The translations under genes were made by a program, and so were the position numbers. Below, in pieces: positions 44,353-53,001 of a stretch of 64,000 nucleotides of DNA; the stretch's first letter is position 1; each line of letters begins with the position of its first letter. The DNA comes from Bacteroides ovatus. GTDB lineage: Bacteria > Bacteroidota > Bacteroidia > Bacteroidales > Bacteroidaceae. Below the pieces are notes generated by a model. It was not told the origin of the DNA. It was given only the letters and a program-made list of their open reading frames with translations, and searched no databases. The stretch is from the NCBI RefSeq assembly GCF_001314995.1, contig NZ_CP012938.1, forward strand, positions 5,270,001 to 5,334,000, written 5' to 3'.

Positions 44353-46272
44353 ATGAGACATCTCAATTTTTCAAAATATATGGTAGCGGGTCTTATGGCG
44401 GCTTCGCTGCTTACGACAAATACTTCGTGTGCAGATTATCTTGATAAAGAACCTGACACGGAACTGGACATCGAAATGGTGTTTTCCAATAGAGATAAGG
44501 TGTATCAATGGTTGGCTTTTGTGTACAACACAATTCATGAGCCTGATAAATGGCGTATCTGGAAAGATGGTTACGAAGTGTTTGCTGATGACCTGACTCC
44601 TTCAAAGCGCTGGGAGCAATGGGATGGTAAAACCACCATTCCTAAAATCTTTGGTGAATGGACTGTCAATTCGACATGGGATGGCGATTTTTGGCGTATG
44701 ATGCCGCAATATATCCGTCACGGATATATTTTTCAACAACGTGCCTATGCTTTGCCGGATAGTGATTTGCCACAGAGTGAAATAGATAATATGAAGATGG
44801 AAGTTAAGTTCCTAACTGCTTATGCTTGGTGGCAGTTGGCTGAAAACTATGGTGCTATTCCTTTTAAACCGGATTATATCACCCCTAGTGATTTCACCTT
44901 GTCTGATTTGATGATTGGACAAAGTCCTTTTGATGAAGTAGTAGATTATTGTGATCAACAAATGTTGGAGGCCGCAAATGCACTGCCTGCTATCTACGAT
45001 GATCCTTCTAAATATGGTCGTATCAATAAGATTATGGCACTGACTGTTCGTTCTCGTATGTTATTGTTTGCTGCTAGCCCTCTGGTTAATGGTAATGAAT
45101 GGTACAAAGATTATCGTAATAAAGCGGGGGAACTGGTATTCAATCCGACTTACGATCCCAACAAATGGGTAAAAGCAGCCGAGGCTTGCAAGCTTTGTAT
45201 TGATGAAGCGGAAAAAGCAGGATACAAACTGTATGTTGAAACAGGTCCTACCGGTGAGAACGATCCATTCATGTCTACCTATAATGTCCATATCAAGAAA
45301 TGGAGTGAAGGAAACCGAGAAATTACTTTCCCGGTAACAAAAGGAAACGGTTACTTTGATTTTTTCCTTTATGGAGCTTCCACACGTGAATTCAGTGGCG
45401 GTGGTGGTCAAGGAGTCTATCAAGGATTGGTTGATGCATTTTTCACAAGAAGGGGATTACCTATTCTTGAGGATGAATCTTATTCAGAAAAGGGATTCTC
45501 GGAAAATGTAGATAAACGTAATACTAGCTGGTCTTATGGTACCGGTAAAGAGGGAGAAATAACTGCTGCCGGAATCTATAAGATGTATTGCAACCGCGAA
45601 CCTCGTTTTTATAATGCTGTTTCTTTCCATGGATCTTGGCAAGAATGTGCGAAGCGTCCGTATGACTTCTTCTACAACGGAAAAGACAATATTCGTACCA
45701 GCTCGCCTCATGATGCTCCTCAAAATGGTTATTTGGTTCGTAAGAGTCTTTGTATGACCGATAACAAAAAAACAGGTGTATATACTAGTCGTCAAGGTTT
45801 CACTTATCGGTTGGCTTTCACTTATTTGGATTATGCCGAAGCTAATAATGAGGCCTATGATACAAGTGCTGCCCGTGAATTGTGCTTAAAATATTTAAAT
45901 AAGGTAAGAGAACGGGCAGGTGTGCGTCAGTACACATTTGACGCTGTCTCTGACTTGGATGAGAATTTTATACATATAGAGAACACGCAAGCAGCTGTGC
46001 GTAAAGTTGTCAAAGCTGAACGTCGTGTAGAACTTTGTTTGGAGAACAATCGCTGGTACGATCTTCGTCGTTGGAAAGATGTGGAAAATACACCGGAAAT
46101 GATTGGTGATGATTATGGTATGAATTCAGAGGGAACTACCAATGAGACTTTCTTCAAACGTACCGTTTATCAGACTCGTGTATGGAAAAGATGTTACTAT
46201 TGGATGCCAGTCTTTATTGATGAATATGAGAAGAACCCGAATTTGGTGCAAACTCCGTTCTGGCTCGAATAG
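44353..46272 (+). CDS. SusD-family lipoprotein of the mannoprotein locus
   Basis: 639 residues from the ATG at 44353. Lipobox 'ASLLTTNTSC|ADYLDKEPDTELD'. 'VFSNRDKVYQWLAFVYNTI', 'KFLTAYAWWQLAENYGAIPF' and the C-terminal 'AERRVELCLENNRWYDLRRWKD' block are standard for SusD/RagB; the length is above average. Surface glycan-binding lid of the transporter encoded just upstream. Confidence 0.93.
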   Translation: MRHLNFSKYMVAGLMAASLLTTNTSCADYLDKEPDTELDIEMVFSNRDKVYQWLAFVYNTIHEPDKWRIWKDGYEVFADDLTPSKRWEQWDGKTTIPKIFGEWTVNSTWDGDFWRMMPQYIRHGYIFQQRAYALPDSDLPQSEIDNMKMEVKFLTAYAWWQLAENYGAIPFKPDYITPSDFTLSDLMIGQSPFDEVVDYCDQQMLEAANALPAIYDDPSKYGRINKIMALTVRSRMLLFAASPLVNGNEWYKDYRNKAGELVFNPTYDPNKWVKAAEACKLCIDEAEKAGYKLYVETGPTGENDPFMSTYNVHIKKWSEGNREITFPVTKGNGYFDFFLYGASTREFSGGGGQGVYQGLVDAFFTRRGLPILEDESYSEKGFSENVDKRNTSWSYGTGKEGEITAAGIYKMYCNREPRFYNAVSFHGSWQECAKRPYDFFYNGKDNIRTSSPHDAPQNGYLVRKSLCMTDNKKTGVYTSRQGFTYRLAFTYLDYAEANNEAYDTSAARELCLKYLNKVRERAGVRQYTFDAVSDLDENFIHIENTQAAVRKVVKAERRVELCLENNRWYDLRRWKDVENTPEMIGDDYGMNSEGTTNETFFKRTVYQTRVWKRCYYWMPVFIDEYEKNPNLVQTPFWLE

Positions 46273-46308
46273 TGAATAACAATCAATTATTTAATGAAGT
46301 AAAAAATT

Positions 46309-47454
46309 ATGAAGAAGATATTCTATCAAATAATGGGGTTGTGCAGCATATTAGGAGTGGCGACAGCCTGTAATGAAGATCCAGAGTACTTCACGCTGGA
46401 CGAACAGCCTGACGAGATGCATATTGTAGCTTCTACCGATAAGCTGGTGTTGGATAAAGGAAAGGAAGACGAAACTGCGATAACCTTTACTTGGGATGCC
46501 GCTAGTAGTCCGGTCAATGAGACTGACTTAGTGACCTACTCGTTACGTTTGTATGCTACGGCAAATAAAAGTGCAAATAATACCGATTTTTATGAATTGG
46601 ATACTGATCGGAAAAAGAGTTTCACGCATGATGAACTTAATGCTATTATTGGTACTTGGGTGTTGCCGGGGCAAGAGGTTAAAGTTACTGCACAAGTCGT
46701 TTGTACCGTTCATAATGCGGACAAATACATAAAGCCGGAATCGTCCACGGTAGAATTTACTGTGTCGGGTTATGAGAAGTATCCTACTTATATTTACATT
46801 CACATGACAGATAATGAGGGTAAAGTCTCAACTCAACGGCTAGGACAACGCAACATGGGAACCGGTATTTATGAGGGTACATTTGATGTGACTCCTTGTG
46901 CGTATCATTTTATTACAGTAGCAGGTGGAGATTATCCTGCCTACGGTAATAGTGGAGATGGTCTTCATATGGTCTATTTGAATGAGGGTGAAATTACAGA
47001 ATTTACTAATACAGAAACAGGACGTCGCACTTTCATTGTGGACACTAATAACGATTATAATGATTGCCGTATGATGGAAATTTTAGAACTACCTGTTCCT
47101 GAAACAATGTATATGGTAGGTAATGGTTGTTCTGTTGGTTGGACTCTTAATAGTGGTGATGGTCTTTTCAAAATAGAGAATGCTCGTAATCCACACCTGT
47201 ATTCTTGGACAGGTGAGTTCAATGCTGGCGGTGAAATAAAAATCAGTCTTGGAGGTTCAAGTTGGGGTGAAGATCCGTTCTTCTTTGCTCCGGAGGCCGC
47301 TACCGATCCGTTAACAAATCATGACTTGACAAAGTATCGTCTGGAAAAAGATGGCGGTGACCTCAAGTGGGTTCCTACTGTAAGTGGTCGTTACAAGTTT
47401 ACTTTCTGTTTGGATGTGAAAGATATGCATACAGAGTTTGTTCCTGCAAACTAA
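46309..47454 (+). CDS. SusE/SusF-like surface glycan-binding lipoprotein
   Basis: 381 residues. Lipobox 'GLCSILGVATAC|NEDPEYFTL'. An N-terminal SusE-type Ig domain ('DKLVLDKGKEDETAITFTWD') is followed by two SusE/F-like starch-binding-type modules ('ETMYMVGNGCSVGWTLNSGD', 'PHLYSWTGEFNAGGEIKISL'). Such proteins hold glycans at the surface. It is the third gene of the Sus-like unit, 36 bases after susD. Confidence 0.85.
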   Translation: MKKIFYQIMGLCSILGVATACNEDPEYFTLDEQPDEMHIVASTDKLVLDKGKEDETAITFTWDAASSPVNETDLVTYSLRLYATANKSANNTDFYELDTDRKKSFTHDELNAIIGTWVLPGQEVKVTAQVVCTVHNADKYIKPESSTVEFTVSGYEKYPTYIYIHMTDNEGKVSTQRLGQRNMGTGIYEGTFDVTPCAYHFITVAGGDYPAYGNSGDGLHMVYLNEGEITEFTNTETGRRTFIVDTNNDYNDCRMMEILELPVPETMYMVGNGCSVGWTLNSGDGLFKIENARNPHLYSWTGEFNAGGEIKISLGGSSWGEDPFFFAPEAATDPLTNHDLTKYRLEKDGGDLKWVPTVSGRYKFTFCLDVKDMHTEFVPAN

Positions 47455-47464
47455 TAAAAGAATG

Positions 47465-47487
47465 GAAGCCGGAAGAATTCCGGCTTC
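47465..47487 (+). promoter_or_regulatory. Intercistronic hairpin between two SusE-like genes
   Basis: 10-bp perfect stem (GAAGCCGGAA with TTCCGGCTTC) and a 3-base loop, no T-run. Probably lowers downstream expression or protects the upstream message. Confidence 0.6.
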
Positions 47488-47517
47488 AAAACTTGAATAC
47501 TATAAATCTTGATTACA

Positions 47518-47994
47518 ATGAAACATTTATATCGTTTGGTAGTATCTTTACTACTATTTGTGGGCTTTCAGTCTTGCGTTGACGAAGATGGGGCCGGTGT
47601 TCCTTCACCTAAAAGTTTAATTATAGAGGCCGATGAGTATACGTTGGACATGACAGATCTTACCACTCCTCAATTTATAGCTTTCCGTTGGGTAGATGTA
47701 GGTAATGCCACTTATACGGTAGCATTTACTAAAGCCAGTGATTCTGATACAGAGAATATTGTCACAGAAGTCTTGAACAACGAGGTGACAGTTGAAGAAG
47801 AACTTAATGTGTTGAGTATGACCATAAGTAAAGTTCAATTAAAAGACTACTTGACAAAAGCTGGCTTTACACAAACAGGTACCTATGATGTTGTTATTAG
47901 CATCACTGCAACTCCTATTGATCTGTCTATTTCTACTGCTTTAGCCGAAGAAGGCAGTGTGAAAACGGCTGTCATTCATGTTACCAGAGATTGA
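47518..47994 (+). CDS. Short SusE-domain lipoprotein
   Basis: 158 residues from the ATG at 47518. Lipobox 'LLLFVGFQSC|VDEDGAGVP', then a single SusE-type N-terminal Ig domain ('TTPQFIAFRWVDVGNATYTVAFTK'). It lacks the carbohydrate-binding modules of its larger neighbour, so it may be a spacer or partner subunit. Function unknown; family resemblance moderate. Confidence 0.7.
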   Translation: MKHLYRLVVSLLLFVGFQSCVDEDGAGVPSPKSLIIEADEYTLDMTDLTTPQFIAFRWVDVGNATYTVAFTKASDSDTENIVTEVLNNEVTVEEELNVLSMTISKVQLKDYLTKAGFTQTGTYDVVISITATPIDLSISTALAEEGSVKTAVIHVTRD

Positions 47995-48011
47995 TTCTGT
48001 GTAAATTCAAA

Positions 48012-48060
48012 CATCTCTTCTTTCTTTTTTTGTATTTTTGCATGAAAAGTGGAAGAGATG
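48012..48060 (+). promoter_or_regulatory. Promoter flanked by a 9-bp inverted repeat, before the second GH31 gene
   Basis: TATTTTTG at 48033-48040 is a good -7 box. CATCTCTTC (48012-48020) and GAAGAGATG (48052-48060) are perfect inverted copies around it, so the repeat could be an operator or form a hairpin that includes the start of the message. Confidence 0.55.
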
Positions 48061-48110
48061 CCTTAATATTCTAAACCAAACCAATTATTCATTATTCAAA
48101 ATTCAAGCAG

Positions 48111-50633
48111 ATGAAGAACTTTTACTTGTTCTTTTTGATAACTTTCTTTTCAATTTCCTTGGGTGCACAAGAAAAATCGAATAACGTTGCCTATGAGGAT
48201 ACGAATGTACGTTTTACAGTCATTTCTGACGGTACAATTCGTATGGAGTATGCTCCTGATGGTAAATTCATTAATCAACACTCTTTCTTGGCTGTAGAAC
48301 GTAATTATCCGGCAGTTAAATTCAAACTAAAGAAAGGTGCATGGATTGAGCTTTCTACCTCTAAAATGAAACTGCGTTATAAAAAAAATAGTGGTGCTTT
48401 CACTGCCGAGAATCTTCAGATTTCTTCGATGAAAGGGTTGACACCTGCTTTCGTTTGGAAGCCAGGTATGAAGCAACAGTATAATCTGAAAGGCACGACT
48501 CGTACACTTGACGGATGGGACGGGGATAAGTGTTGGGGGCACAAAGCGGATTTGGAAGATGGGCTTCTTGCTAAAGACGGGTGGACTTGCTTAGATGACT
48601 CCAACAATTTTCTTTTCGATGGTGATGCGGATAACTGGAATTGGGTGAAGACTCGTGAACATGTTGAGGGGGCTCAAGACTGGTATTTTATGGCTTATGG
48701 ACATGATTATAAAGCTGCATTGAAAGACTATACTCTTTTTGCCGGCCGTATGCCTCTTCCTCCCCGTTATGCTTTCGGTTATTGGTGGAGTCGTTATTGG
48801 ATGTATAGTGATCATGAATTGCGAGAATTATGCAAGAATTTTGAAAACTATAATATTCCTTTGGATGTGCTTGTAATAGATATGGACTGGCATTATACAG
48901 ATAAGGGACGGGGGAGTTGGACCGGATGGACATGGAACAAAGAGTTGTTTCCTGATTATCGTAAACTCCTTAAAGATTTGAAAGCTGACAATGGACTACG
49001 TGTTACCCTTAACCTGCATCCTGCAGAAGGAGTCCGTAGTTACGAAGAACAATATGAAGCTGTGGCGCGTGATAATGGAGTGGATCCGGCTACTAAACAG
49101 GAAATACCTTGGATATCTTCAAAAAAGAGTTTCATAAAAAGTATGTTCAAGAATGTTCTAATGCCTATGAACAATGCCGGAATAGATTTTTGGTGGCTGG
49201 ATTGGCAGCAGGAACCATTTGATAAAGAAGTGAAAAATCTAAGTAATACTTGGTGGCTGAATTATATATTTTTCTCCCAAATGGAGCGTGAACGTCAGAC
49301 GCGTCCATTGATTTATCATCGTTGGGGAGGACTTGGAAATCATCGTTATCAGGTGGGCTTTTCGGGTGATACATTTATTTCCTGGGCTAGTCTCGATTAC
49401 CAGACTTACTTCAACTCTACTGCCAGTAATGTACTTTATGGTTATTGGAGTCATGATATAGGAGGTCACCAGGGTGTAGACCATATTGATCCGGAATTGT
49501 ATGTTCGTTGGATGCAATTTGGCGCTTTTAGTCCTATTTTACGTTCACATAGTACGAAGATTGCTGGTTTGACAAAAGAGCCTTGGGTATTTAGTAATGA
49601 GGTATCTGATATTTTGCGTGGCATCATTCGCCAGCGTTATAATATGGTACCTTATATTTACACAATGGCTCGTGAGGCTTATGAAACAGGACTGTCACTC
49701 TGTCGCCCAATGTATTATGATTATCCGGAAACGCAAGAAGCTTATGATTACCGCAATCAATATATGTTTGGTAATGATGTAATGGTAGCTCCTGCAACTT
49801 CACCTATGAAGGATGGTTATACCGAAGTGAAAGTATGGCTTCCGGAGGGACAATGGTATGAATTTGCTTCCGGAAAGACGTTGCAAGGGGGACAAGTATT
49901 GACTCGTTATTTCGCTCTTGACGAATACCCCATTTATATTAAAGCAGGTGCGGTACTGCCGATGTACAACGATAAAGTGATGAATCTGAACGGTAAGGAT
50001 GAAACGATTGTTTTGAATGTTATTCCGGGTAAGACTTCTTCTGAATTTACATTGTACGAGGACAATGGCGATGATAAAAATTATCAGAAGGAATTTGCTA
50101 CGACTGCTATTCACTCTGAAAAGACGGGCTCAAAACTGACGCTAACTATTAGTCCGCGTAAAGGTTCTTATAAGGAAATGCCTGCACAACGTTCTTATCA
50201 GGTAAAGGTTCTTGCTTCGGCTATACCTGAAAGTGTGACAGTAGACGGACAGAAACAAGATTTCGTTTACCTGAATGAAGAATTCGCTCTGTTGGTAGAT
50301 ATTCCGCAGAAAGATTGTAATAGAGAAAAAGTGGTTGCAATTGAATATCCTGTTTCCGAAGTCAATTTGGATGGATTATTTGGTGCTGCCAAACGTGTAG
50401 CTAAGGCGATGGAGAAATTGAAATATCGTAATTCTTATATTGTTTTTCAACCGGACTTTTGCAAATTGGGCAGCATCAAGGAGGCTATACGTTACACACC
50501 AGAGAATTTGGATGATTTGTCTGCTGAGTTTTGGAAGAGTTATAAAAACTTGCCTGCCCTGTTGAAAGATGTTCAAAAACTAAATGAGGATGAGGTGAAA
50601 TGGTTCTTACAGTTGATTAAATATGAACAATAA
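48111..50633 (+). CDS. GH31 family glycosidase with C-terminal helical extension
   Basis: 840 residues with signal peptide ('FFLITFFSISLGA'). N-terminal beta domain, then the GH31 barrel: nucleophile Asp364 in 'DFWWLDWQQEPFD', acid/base Asp420 in 'VGFSGDTFISWASLD', and 'YWSHDIGGHQG'. The C-terminal ~95 residues ('SEVNLDGLFGAAKRVAKAME' onward) are helical and not part of usual GH31. The 'WWLDWQQ' nucleophile loop differs from the 'WNDVNEP' of the GH31 encoded at 35300, so a different substrate is likely; I cannot name it. It heads the GH31-GH92 gene row. Confidence 0.88.
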   Translation: MKNFYLFFLITFFSISLGAQEKSNNVAYEDTNVRFTVISDGTIRMEYAPDGKFINQHSFLAVERNYPAVKFKLKKGAWIELSTSKMKLRYKKNSGAFTAENLQISSMKGLTPAFVWKPGMKQQYNLKGTTRTLDGWDGDKCWGHKADLEDGLLAKDGWTCLDDSNNFLFDGDADNWNWVKTREHVEGAQDWYFMAYGHDYKAALKDYTLFAGRMPLPPRYAFGYWWSRYWMYSDHELRELCKNFENYNIPLDVLVIDMDWHYTDKGRGSWTGWTWNKELFPDYRKLLKDLKADNGLRVTLNLHPAEGVRSYEEQYEAVARDNGVDPATKQEIPWISSKKSFIKSMFKNVLMPMNNAGIDFWWLDWQQEPFDKEVKNLSNTWWLNYIFFSQMERERQTRPLIYHRWGGLGNHRYQVGFSGDTFISWASLDYQTYFNSTASNVLYGYWSHDIGGHQGVDHIDPELYVRWMQFGAFSPILRSHSTKIAGLTKEPWVFSNEVSDILRGIIRQRYNMVPYIYTMAREAYETGLSLCRPMYYDYPETQEAYDYRNQYMFGNDVMVAPATSPMKDGYTEVKVWLPEGQWYEFASGKTLQGGQVLTRYFALDEYPIYIKAGAVLPMYNDKVMNLNGKDETIVLNVIPGKTSSEFTLYEDNGDDKNYQKEFATTAIHSEKTGSKLTLTISPRKGSYKEMPAQRSYQVKVLASAIPESVTVDGQKQDFVYLNEEFALLVDIPQKDCNREKVVAIEYPVSEVNLDGLFGAAKRVAKAMEKLKYRNSYIVFQPDFCKLGSIKEAIRYTPENLDDLSAEFWKSYKNLPALLKDVQKLNEDEVKWFLQLIKYEQ

Positions 50634-50709
50634 ATAGATTTCTTTTCGTGCTCGCTTATGAATATCACCGAATAAAGTAATATATAATATTATACTTAAT
50701 TCACAAACC

Positions 50710-52989
50710 ATGAATAAAAAGAAACTCTTGTCTCTCGGAGGTGCCCTGTTATTGGGCACTTATTTCCTTTTCGCGCAGAAACAACCTGTCGACTACGTGA
50801 ATCCTTTGATGGGAACCGACTCTAAAATCTCGTTATCCAATGGGAATACATATCCTGCTATCGCATTGCCGTGGGGGATGAATTTCTGGATGCCGCAGAC
50901 TGGCAAAATGGGTGATGGCTGGGCATATACTTACGCTTCGGATAAAATCCGTGGCTTCAAGCAAACCCACCAGCCTAGTCCCTGGATCAATGACTACGGA
51001 CAGTTTTCAATCATGCCAATGACGGGACGATTGAGAATTGATCAGGAGCAGCGTGCCTGCTGGTTCTCGCATAAGGCAGAGAAGGCAACTCCTTATTATT
51101 ATAGTGTTTATTTGTCAGAATATAATCTGACAACGGAAATTGCTCCGACAGAACGTTGTGCTTATTTCCGGTTCACTTTTCCCGAAACGAAAGATGCGTA
51201 TATCGTGATAGATGCTTTTGATCGCGGTTCGTATGTGAAGGTGATCCCCGAAGAAAACAAAATCGTGGGATATACGACACGCAACAGCGGCGGCGTTCCA
51301 CGGAACTTTAAGAACTATTTCGTGATAGAGTTCGACAAACCTTTCACGTTCAATAAAGTCTGGGCAGACTATCATACGGTAGAAAAACATCTGGAGTTGC
51401 AGTCCAATCATGTGGGAGCAGCTATCGGTTTTTCCACGAAGAAAGGCGAACAGGTGCATGCCAAGGTCGCTTCCTCGTTCATCAGCCCCGAACAGGCAGA
51501 ACTGAACTTGAAGGAAATCGGCAAGAAAACCTTCGAGCAGACGAAGGAAGCAGGGCGTAAGGCTTGGAACGACGTGCTGGGACGCATCAAGATAGAAGAC
51601 AATGATGAAAACCGTATGCGTACATTCTACTCCTGTCTGTATCGTTCCGTGCTTTTCCCCCGTATGTTCTATGAAGTAAATGCGCAGGGCGAAACAGTTC
51701 ATTACAGTCCTTACAACGGCGAAGTCCGTCCGGGCTATATGTTTACCGATACCGGATTCTGGGATACCTTCCGTTGCCTGTTTCCGTTTGTGAACCTTGT
51801 ATATCCTTCCATGGGAGAAAAAATGCAGGAAGGTTTGTTGAATACTTATCAGGAAAGCGGCTTTTTTCCCGAATGGGCTAGTCCGGGACACAGAGGGTGT
51901 ATGGTTGGCAACAACTCTGCTTCAGTAGTGGCGGATGCCTTTATGAAGAATGTAACCAAAGCGGATGCAGAAAAAATGTACGAAGGCTTACTGAAAGGTG
52001 CCAACAGTGTACATCCGCGAGTTTCCACTACCGGACGTCGTGGATATGAATATTATAATAAAATGGGTTACGTACCATACGATGTAAAGATCAATGAGAG
52101 TGCTGCACGTACGCTGGAATATGCTTATGATGACTGGTGTATCTATCGTATGGGCGAGAAACTGGGACGTCCTGCCGAGGAACTGGAAGTTTATAAAAAA
52201 AGAAGTCAGAACTATCGCAACCTGTTTGACCCGGAAACGAAACTGATGCGTGGAAAGAATGCCGACGGTACGTTCCAGTCTCCTTTCAATCCGTTTAAAT
52301 GGGGAGATGCCTTTACCGAAGGAAATAGCTGGCACTATACCTGGTCGGTGTTCCATGACGTACAAGGACTGGTCGACCTGATGGGCGGTAAGAAGATGTT
52401 TGTCAGTATGCTCGATTCCGTATTCAGCCTTCCACCGGTATTCGACGACAGTTACTACGGTGGAGTCATTCATGAAATCCGCGAAATGGAAATTGCCAAT
52501 ATGGGGAATTACGCGCATGGTAATCAACCTATCCAACACATGATTTACCTGTATAATTATGCCGGCGAACCCTGGAAAGCACAATACTGGTTGCGTGAGG
52601 TGATGACCCGCCTGTACTTTGCTACCCCGGATGGCTATTGTGGTGATGAGGATAACGGACAGACCTCCGCCTGGTATGTCTTTACGGCCTTAGGCTTCTA
52701 TCCGGTATGTCCGGGCAGCAATGAATATGTGCTGGGAGCTCCCTATTTCAAAAAGACAACTATTACATTGGAAAACGGGAAGAAGCTGGAAATCTCTGCT
52801 CCCAAGAACAGTGATGAAAACCGTTATATCCGTTCATTGAACTATAATGGCAAGAACTATACGAAGAACTATTTGAACCATTTTGATTTATTAAAGGGCG
52901 GGCGACTGCTATTTAATATGGATAATAAACCCAATATGGGAAGAGGTGTGAATGAATCAGATTATCCGTATTCTTTCTCTCGCGACTAA
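50710..52989 (+). CDS. GH92 family enzyme with Glu-to-Gln at the acid position
   Basis: 759 residues with signal peptide. GH92 blocks: 'VDYVNPLMGTDSKISLSNGN', 'FWDTFRCLFPFVNLVYP', 'EYAYDDWCIYRMGEKLG', 'TEGNSWHYTWSVFHDVQG' and 'GDEDNGQTSAWYVFTALGFY'. GH92 enzymes are Ca-dependent inverting exo-alpha-mannosidases. The catalytic acid motif HGNEPxHH is changed to 'HGNQPIQH': Gln606 (codon CAA at 52525) replaces Glu. In the GH92 literature this change marks enzymes that act on mannose-alpha-1-phosphate linkages, where the phosphate leaving group needs no general acid. The enzyme is therefore a candidate phosphomannan-uncapping hydrolase. It lies 12 bases before the next GH92 gene. Confidence 0.88.
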   Translation: MNKKKLLSLGGALLLGTYFLFAQKQPVDYVNPLMGTDSKISLSNGNTYPAIALPWGMNFWMPQTGKMGDGWAYTYASDKIRGFKQTHQPSPWINDYGQFSIMPMTGRLRIDQEQRACWFSHKAEKATPYYYSVYLSEYNLTTEIAPTERCAYFRFTFPETKDAYIVIDAFDRGSYVKVIPEENKIVGYTTRNSGGVPRNFKNYFVIEFDKPFTFNKVWADYHTVEKHLELQSNHVGAAIGFSTKKGEQVHAKVASSFISPEQAELNLKEIGKKTFEQTKEAGRKAWNDVLGRIKIEDNDENRMRTFYSCLYRSVLFPRMFYEVNAQGETVHYSPYNGEVRPGYMFTDTGFWDTFRCLFPFVNLVYPSMGEKMQEGLLNTYQESGFFPEWASPGHRGCMVGNNSASVVADAFMKNVTKADAEKMYEGLLKGANSVHPRVSTTGRRGYEYYNKMGYVPYDVKINESAARTLEYAYDDWCIYRMGEKLGRPAEELEVYKKRSQNYRNLFDPETKLMRGKNADGTFQSPFNPFKWGDAFTEGNSWHYTWSVFHDVQGLVDLMGGKKMFVSMLDSVFSLPPVFDDSYYGGVIHEIREMEIANMGNYAHGNQPIQHMIYLYNYAGEPWKAQYWLREVMTRLYFATPDGYCGDEDNGQTSAWYVFTALGFYPVCPGSNEYVLGAPYFKKTTITLENGKKLEISAPKNSDENRYIRSLNYNGKNYTKNYLNHFDLLKGGRLLFNMDNKPNMGRGVNESDYPYSFSRD

Positions 52990-53001
52990 AACTAACTGGA
53001 T

